From contig DHWS01000054.1 of assembly GCA_002413305.1 (NCBI GenBank), positions 329 through 8,802 of the forward strand: a DNA stretch of 8,474 nucleotides. Direction: 5' to 3'. Positions 6,407 to 8,474 of this stretch are shown here, piece by piece (the first letter of the stretch is position 1; the number at the start of each line of letters is the position of its first letter). A program made the position numbers and the translations under genes. The notes under the pieces are model-generated. The model did not search any database and was not told the origin of the DNA. It saw nothing but the letters and a program-made list of their open reading frames with translations. Source of the stretch: Actinobacteria bacterium UBA5176 (GTDB lineage Bacteria > Actinomycetota > UBA4738).

Positions 6407-6658
6407 CTAGATCGCGACGTGCTGGATGAAGTTCTGAGGGACTTCGATCTCCAGAACCTGTTTCACCAAGAAGGGCACGTTGCCGAAGCGTCGGTATCCC
6501 TCCGAGATGGCGTCGGCTTGGGTGTCATAGACCCCAACCACGTCGTCCCTATGGATCAGGACGAACTTGCGTTCCGCTGTACCCAGCAGTTCGGCACGGT
6601 GGCGTTCAAAGGTCGCCAGCTCACGCTCCAACTTGGATAGAGCTTCGACTTGCGGCAC
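6407..6658 (-). CDS. Small partner protein of the retropepsin-like protease
   Basis: An 83-residue protein of unknown function. A predicted helix (ALSKLERELATFERHRAELL) leads into RKFVLIHRDDVVGVYDT (30-46) and DAISEGYRRFGNVPFLVKQVLE (49-70). The FVLIH..DVVGVYDT..DA...GYRRFG..PFLVKQ pattern recurs, to my memory, in small bacterial proteins encoded next to retropepsin-like genes. The GTG at 6658 is chosen over the more distal GTG at 6685 because the strong ribosome site AAGGAGGTG (6672-6664) lies just upstream of it and would otherwise be inside the coding region. A promoter at 6694-6723 drives it together with the protease. It may be a substrate, inhibitor or regulator of the protease; that is inference. 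Confidence 0.78.
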   Translation of the reverse strand: MPQVEALSKLERELATFERHRAELLGTAERKFVLIHRDDVVGVYDTQADAISEGYRRFGNVPFLVKQVLEIEVPQNFIQHVAI

Positions 6659-6693
6659 GATGGCACCTCCTTCTACCGGAACCACTTTCCCGG

Positions 6694-6723
6694 AGTATTC
6701 GGCTGCCGAACCTCAGAAGTCAA
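6694..6723 (-). promoter_or_regulatory. Putative promoter of the partner-protease operon
   Basis: On the minus strand, TTGACT (6723-6718), an 18-base spacer and AATACT (6699-6694) form a good housekeeping-type promoter. Transcription would start near 6687, leaving a leader of about 30 bases that carries AAGGAGGTG before the GTG at 6658. It is back-to-back with the transposase promoter about 120 bp away. Confidence 0.55.
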
Positions 6724-6842
6724 GGCAGCACTTTGTGAATCTCTTCACGAGTGTACGCCCGTCTTCCCAGGGTTGTGCCTCTTGTTCTGCACAGGTCCTT
6801 CGTGCCATGCTGGATGAATCTCGAAACGGACCCTTTTTCCTC
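6724..6842. other. Intergenic stretch between divergent transposon promoters
   Basis: This 119-bp segment separates the protease-operon promoter from the transposase promoter. It holds pyrimidine-rich, lower-GC DNA with a short hairpin (GTGA and TCAC in GTGAATCTCTTCAC) and no supported gene. It could hold operator sites for either unit, but I see no repeated motif proving this. Confidence 0.3.
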
Positions 6843-6871
6843 TTGACTTTCCTATAGCGGTCAAGCATAAT
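6843..6871 (+). promoter_or_regulatory. Putative transposase promoter giving a leaderless mRNA
   Basis: TTGACT (6843-6848), a 17-base spacer and CATAAT (6866-6871) closely match the housekeeping consensus. The expected start is at 6878-6879, which is the A of the ATG at 6879 or the base before it, so the mRNA would lack a 5' leader. No ribosome site is present. The earlier ATG at 6870 lies within the -10 element and cannot be used by this transcript. Confidence 0.6.
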
Positions 6872-6878
6872 GGTCAGT

Positions 6879-7697
6879 ATGAACAGGTTGAGCGGCGAGA
6901 AGCGGACCCAGGTCGTCAAGGCCTTGGTCGAAGGCAACTCGATCCGCGCCACGGTCCGCATGACAGGGGTCGCCAAGAACACGATCTCGAAGCTCCTTCT
7001 CGACCTGGGCCGCGAGTGTTTCGCCTTTCAGGACGGCGAGATGCAGAACCTGACTTGCAAGCGCCTCCAGTGCGATGAGATTTGGGCGTTCGTCGGCGCG
7101 AAGGCGAAGAACGTCAAGCCGGGCCACCCGGAGGAATTCGGCGACGTGTGGACGTGGGTCGCCATTGACGCGGACACGAAGCTTGTCCCGTCATGGTGGA
7201 TCGGTGGCAGGACGACCACCGACGCGGTGTACTTCATGCGTGACCTGGCCTCACGGCTCACCCATCGGGTGCAACTCACCACGGATGGCTACAAGCCATA
7301 CCTGACCGCCGTGGATGATGCCTTCGGCGAGATCGACTACGCGGTCCTGCACAAGCTCTACGGGAACGACCCGAAGGAGCCTCAGCGCCGATACAGCTCC
7401 GGAACGTGCATCGGGCAGGAGAAGCGGATCGTCAAGGGCGACCCCGAGTGGGAGCACATCTCGACCAGCTACGTGGAGCGGCAGAACTTGACCATGCGGA
7501 TGAGCATGCGGCGGTTCACCCGCCTGACCAACGCTTTCTCCAAGAAGCTCGAAAACCTCATGGCCGCTGTGAGCCTGCACTTCATGCACTACAACTTCGC
7601 TCGCGTTCACAAGACGCTCGGCGTTACTCCGGCGATGGCTGCCGGGATCGCAGACCACGTGTGGACCGTGGAGGAGATCGTCGGGCTGCTCGGGTAG
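6879..7697 (+). CDS. IS1-like DDE transposase
   Basis: A 272-residue single-ORF transposase that moves the surrounding element. An N-terminal helix-turn-helix (residues 4-45: GEKRTQVVKALVEGNSIR and VAKNTISKLLLDLG) should bind the terminal repeats. The catalytic core has QCDEIWAF (Asp66), QLTTDGYKPYL (Asp136) and STSYVERQNLTMRM (Glu200). After it come FTRLTNAFSKKLENL and MHYNFARVHKTLGVTPAMAAGI, typical of bacterial single-ORF transposases annotated as IS1 family. No frameshift or stop interrupts it, so it should be active. The ATG at 6879 (MNRLSGEKR) agrees with the usual N-terminus of relatives and with a leaderless promoter; the ATG at 6870 falls in the -10 box. IS1595 relatives are an alternative family but fit less well. 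Confidence 0.92.
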   Translation: MNRLSGEKRTQVVKALVEGNSIRATVRMTGVAKNTISKLLLDLGRECFAFQDGEMQNLTCKRLQCDEIWAFVGAKAKNVKPGHPEEFGDVWTWVAIDADTKLVPSWWIGGRTTTDAVYFMRDLASRLTHRVQLTTDGYKPYLTAVDDAFGEIDYAVLHKLYGNDPKEPQRRYSSGTCIGQEKRIVKGDPEWEHISTSYVERQNLTMRMSMRRFTRLTNAFSKKLENLMAAVSLHFMHYNFARVHKTLGVTPAMAAGIADHVWTVEEIVGLLG

Positions 7698-7719
7698 GCG
7701 GAGGCTGTAGACTCCCGCC
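7697..7719 (+). terminator. Hairpin at the transposase stop codon
   Basis: GGCGGAG (7697-7703) pairs with CTCCCGCC (7712-7719) with one bulged base and an 8-base loop. It begins at the last base of the transposase stop codon. It may end transposase transcription before the tRNA-like region; there is no T-run. Confidence 0.35.
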
Positions 7720-7720
7720 C

Positions 7721-7801
7721 GTGCCCTCGTGACCTGTTGGATAGGCGCCTCGATTCGCAATCTTGGACTGAGCGCGGGTTCAATTCCCGCCGGGGCACCC
7801 A
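7721..7801 (+). tRNA. tRNA-like sequence, probably degenerate
   Basis: About 80 bases have tRNA layout. The T arm is perfect: GCGGG (7774-7778), loop TTCAATT, CCCGC (7786-7790). It is followed by CGGGGCA, C and an encoded CCA (7799-7801). GTGCCCT (7721-7727) can pair with GGGGCAC (7792-7798) with one G:U, though this is one base out of register with the T stem. CCT, loop GTTGGAT, AGG (7733-7745) resembles a D arm. The loop TTCGCAA (7754-7760) would present anticodon CGC (Ala), but only three of five anticodon-stem pairs form, and the 8-base variable region and C discriminator are unusual. It lies inside the transposon. It may be a captured, decayed tRNA or a tRNA mimic; a functional tRNA is the least likely reading. 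Confidence 0.35.
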
Positions 7802-7848
7802 TTGACTGTATGGCGTGGGACGCCGATACTGGAGGTGCGAATCGAGGC
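7747..7848 (+). ncRNA. Putative structured element closed by a perfect 13-bp inverted repeat
   Basis: GCCTCGATTCGCA (7747-7759) and TGCGAATCGAGGC (7836-7848) are exact reverse complements. Between them lie two further hairpins: the tRNA-like T arm (7774-7790), and GTATGGCG (7808-7815) with CGCC-G-ATAC (7821-7829), one bulge and a 5-base loop. Folded as RNA this gives a multibranch domain that competes with the tRNA-like fold, because its left arm covers the candidate anticodon loop. As DNA it could be a protein-binding or recombination site. No coding is supported here on either strand. I match no known RNA class. Confidence 0.35.
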
Positions 7849-7850
7849 TA

Positions 7851-7920
7851 GCCTGTTCAAAGCAGGCAGTCTGAGTGGGCAGGCGGGTCGCGCCTTTAGG
7901 CGATGGGGCGGGCCCGCCTG
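7851..7920 (+). terminator. Tandem hairpins before the right transposon end
   Basis: GCCTG (7851-7855) and CAGGC (7863-7867) close a 7-base loop, TTCAAAG. CAGGCGGG (7880-7887) pairs with CCCGCCTG (7913-7920), with an inner hairpin CGCC-TTTA-GGCG (7891-7902). They lie between the last structured element and the right terminal repeat, where they could stop transcription leaving the element or entering it from outside. Confidence 0.4.
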
Positions 7921-7945
7921 TCGCTTGTTCGCGGTCCCCCCCCCC

Positions 7946-7963
7946 TCAAACTGACCCACTACC
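7946..7963 (-). repeat. Right terminal inverted repeat (18 bp)
   Basis: TCAAACTGACCCACTACC is the exact reverse complement of the left end at 5449-5466. It is preceded inside the element by ten consecutive C residues (7936-7945). Confidence 0.95.
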
Positions 7964-7971
7964 AATTTCCC
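7964..7971. repeat. Target-site duplication, right copy (AATTTCCC)
   Basis: Identical to 5441-5448 and directly outside the right terminal repeat. Removing the element and one copy restores a continuous gap of about 284 bp between the enoyl-CoA hydratase gene and the TIGR03086 gene. Confidence 0.95.
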
Positions 7972-7988
7972 TTGACCGCGGGGAACCG

Positions 7989-8474
7989 TCAGCGACCCTT
8001 GAAGCTCGGGGGACGCTTCTGCAGGAACGCGAGGACGCCCTCGATGTGGTCGTCGCTGGCCGCCGCCAGGTCCTGGAAGTCGGCCTCCAACTCCAGGGTC
8101 TCCTCCAGCGAGAGCTGGGCGGCTTGGCGGAAGATGCGCTTGATGAGGCCGATAGCCGCGGTGGGGAGCTCTGCCAGGCGTGCCGCGTAGGCTTGGGCTT
8201 CGGGGAGGACCTGGCCGGGGGGGACCAGCCGGTTGACCAGCCCCAGTTCCAAGGCGGCCTGCGCGTCGACCCGGTCGCCGGTGATGGCCATCTCGAGGGC
8301 GTTCGCCATGCCGATCGCCCTGGGGAGGAACCAGCACGCCCCGGAGTCGGGCACCAGCCCGATCTTCACGAAGGCCGAATTGAACGACGCTTCCTCGCTG
8401 GCTATGCGCACGTCGCAGGCCAGGGCCAAGGAGATTCCGGCGCCGGCGGCCACGCCGTTCACCGCGGCGATGAC
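7989..8474 (-). CDS. Enoyl-CoA hydratase/isomerase (PaaG-like), C-terminal part
   Basis: The last 161 residues of a crotonase-fold enzyme; the N-terminus lies beyond the window edge. The first visible residues, VIAAVNGVAAGAGISLALACD, form one side of the oxyanion hole, so the GTG at 8462 is an internal valine. VKIGLVPDSGACWFLPR carries the Asp that acts in PaaG-type isomerases. The sequence ends in ALELGLVNRLVP and FLQKRPPSFKGR, as in this family. The best match by memory is 2-(1,2-epoxy-1,2-dihydrophenyl)acetyl-CoA isomerase of phenylacetate degradation or a close enoyl-CoA hydratase; exact substrate uncertain. The usual GGS(Y/F)FLPR is here GACWFLPR, a small deviation. The transposon's target duplication ends 17 bp beyond the stop codon. 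Confidence 0.88.
   Translation of the reverse strand, partial: VIAAVNGVAAGAGISLALACDVRIASEEASFNSAFVKIGLVPDSGACWFLPRAIGMANALEMAITGDRVDAQAALELGLVNRLVPPGQVLPEAQAYAARLAELPTAAIGLIKRIFRQAAQLSLEETLELEADFQDLAAASDDHIEGVLAFLQKRPPSFKGR

Larger units (their letters stand above)
5449..7963. mobile_element. Complete 2515-bp IS1-like transposon with passenger genes
   Basis: Its bounds are set by perfect 18-bp terminal inverted repeats (5449-5466 and 7946-7963) inside an 8-bp target duplication. It encodes one DDE transposase (6879-7697) at its right side, and four small passenger genes at its left side: membrane protein, KGG-type protein, retropepsin-like protease and its small partner. The last 250 bp contain a tRNA-like sequence and strong inverted repeats. 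The passenger part looks clearly less GC-rich than the flanking chromosome. Ordinary IS1-type elements are usually about 0.7-1.2 kb, so this belongs with passenger-carrying (tIS-type) elements. It sits between two minus-strand genes without breaking either. Bounds are certain; the family name is a judgement from the transposase. Confidence 0.93.

Noticed and set aside
6659..6685. The GTG at 6685 as start of the protease partner
   Set aside because: It would place the AAGGAGGTG ribosome site inside the gene; GTG 6658 is correctly spaced from it.
7251..7802. Minus-strand frames of 183 and 63 residues over the transposase end and tRNA-like region
   Set aside because: Antisense of the transposase and of the tRNA-like T arm; no family sequence and no ribosome site.
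7721..7848. A permuted tRNA or tmRNA gene (3' half before 5' half)
   Set aside because: No acceptor 5' strand complementary to CGGGGCA is found downstream of the CCA; the better acceptor partner lies upstream in normal order.
1..8474. CRISPR array or rRNA
   Set aside because: No regularly spaced direct repeats and no rRNA-like sequence were seen on reading the window.

Overview
The window looks like chromosomal DNA of a high-GC actinobacterium, probably an uncultured soil-type lineage. The flanking genes have strongly G/C-biased codons, one is a mycothiol-dependent maleylpyruvate isomerase-like protein, and promoters of the TTGAC/TANNNT type sit directly on start codons (leaderless genes). 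The phylum is inferred from style, not proven.

Left part (1-2151, + strand): the 3' end of a glycine betaine/carnitine/choline-type (OpuC/ProU) ABC importer operon. It holds the end of one permease, a complete second permease and a lipoprotein substrate-binding protein; the ATPase must lie upstream. The two lobes of the binding protein are in swapped order compared with its usual relatives, which reads as a circular permutation. A strong hairpin at 2177-2214 separates this operon from a convergent one.

Middle (2221-5181, - strand): a three-gene operon transcribed right to left: a DinB/MDMPI-fold protein of the TIGR03086 type, a 14-TM DHA2-type MFS exporter, and a DUF1684 protein whose start overlaps the MFS stop (ATGA). 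A plausible promoter lies at 5220-5248. About 190 bp of GC-rich non-coding DNA follows up to 5440.

Right-middle (5449-7963): a complete 2515-bp transposon. It has perfect 18-bp terminal inverted repeats and a perfect 8-bp target duplication (AATTTCCC at 5441-5448 and 7964-7971). It encodes a single-ORF DDE transposase resembling the IS1 family, with residues D66, D136 and E200. It carries four small passenger genes: a multi-TM membrane protein, a basic KGG-type protein, a retropepsin-like aspartic protease, and that protease's small upstream partner. About 250 bp of highly structured non-coding DNA at the right end includes a tRNA-like sequence with an encoded CCA and a perfect 13-bp inverted repeat. 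Its passenger genes look less GC-rich than the flanks, consistent with transfer.

Right edge (7989-8474, - strand): the C-terminal part of an enoyl-CoA hydratase/isomerase resembling PaaG. The transposon landed 17 bp beyond this gene's stop codon, in the intergenic gap between it and the TIGR03086 operon, and broke no recognisable gene.

The items most worth a second look are the permuted binding protein and the passenger-carrying transposon with its protease pair and structured right end.
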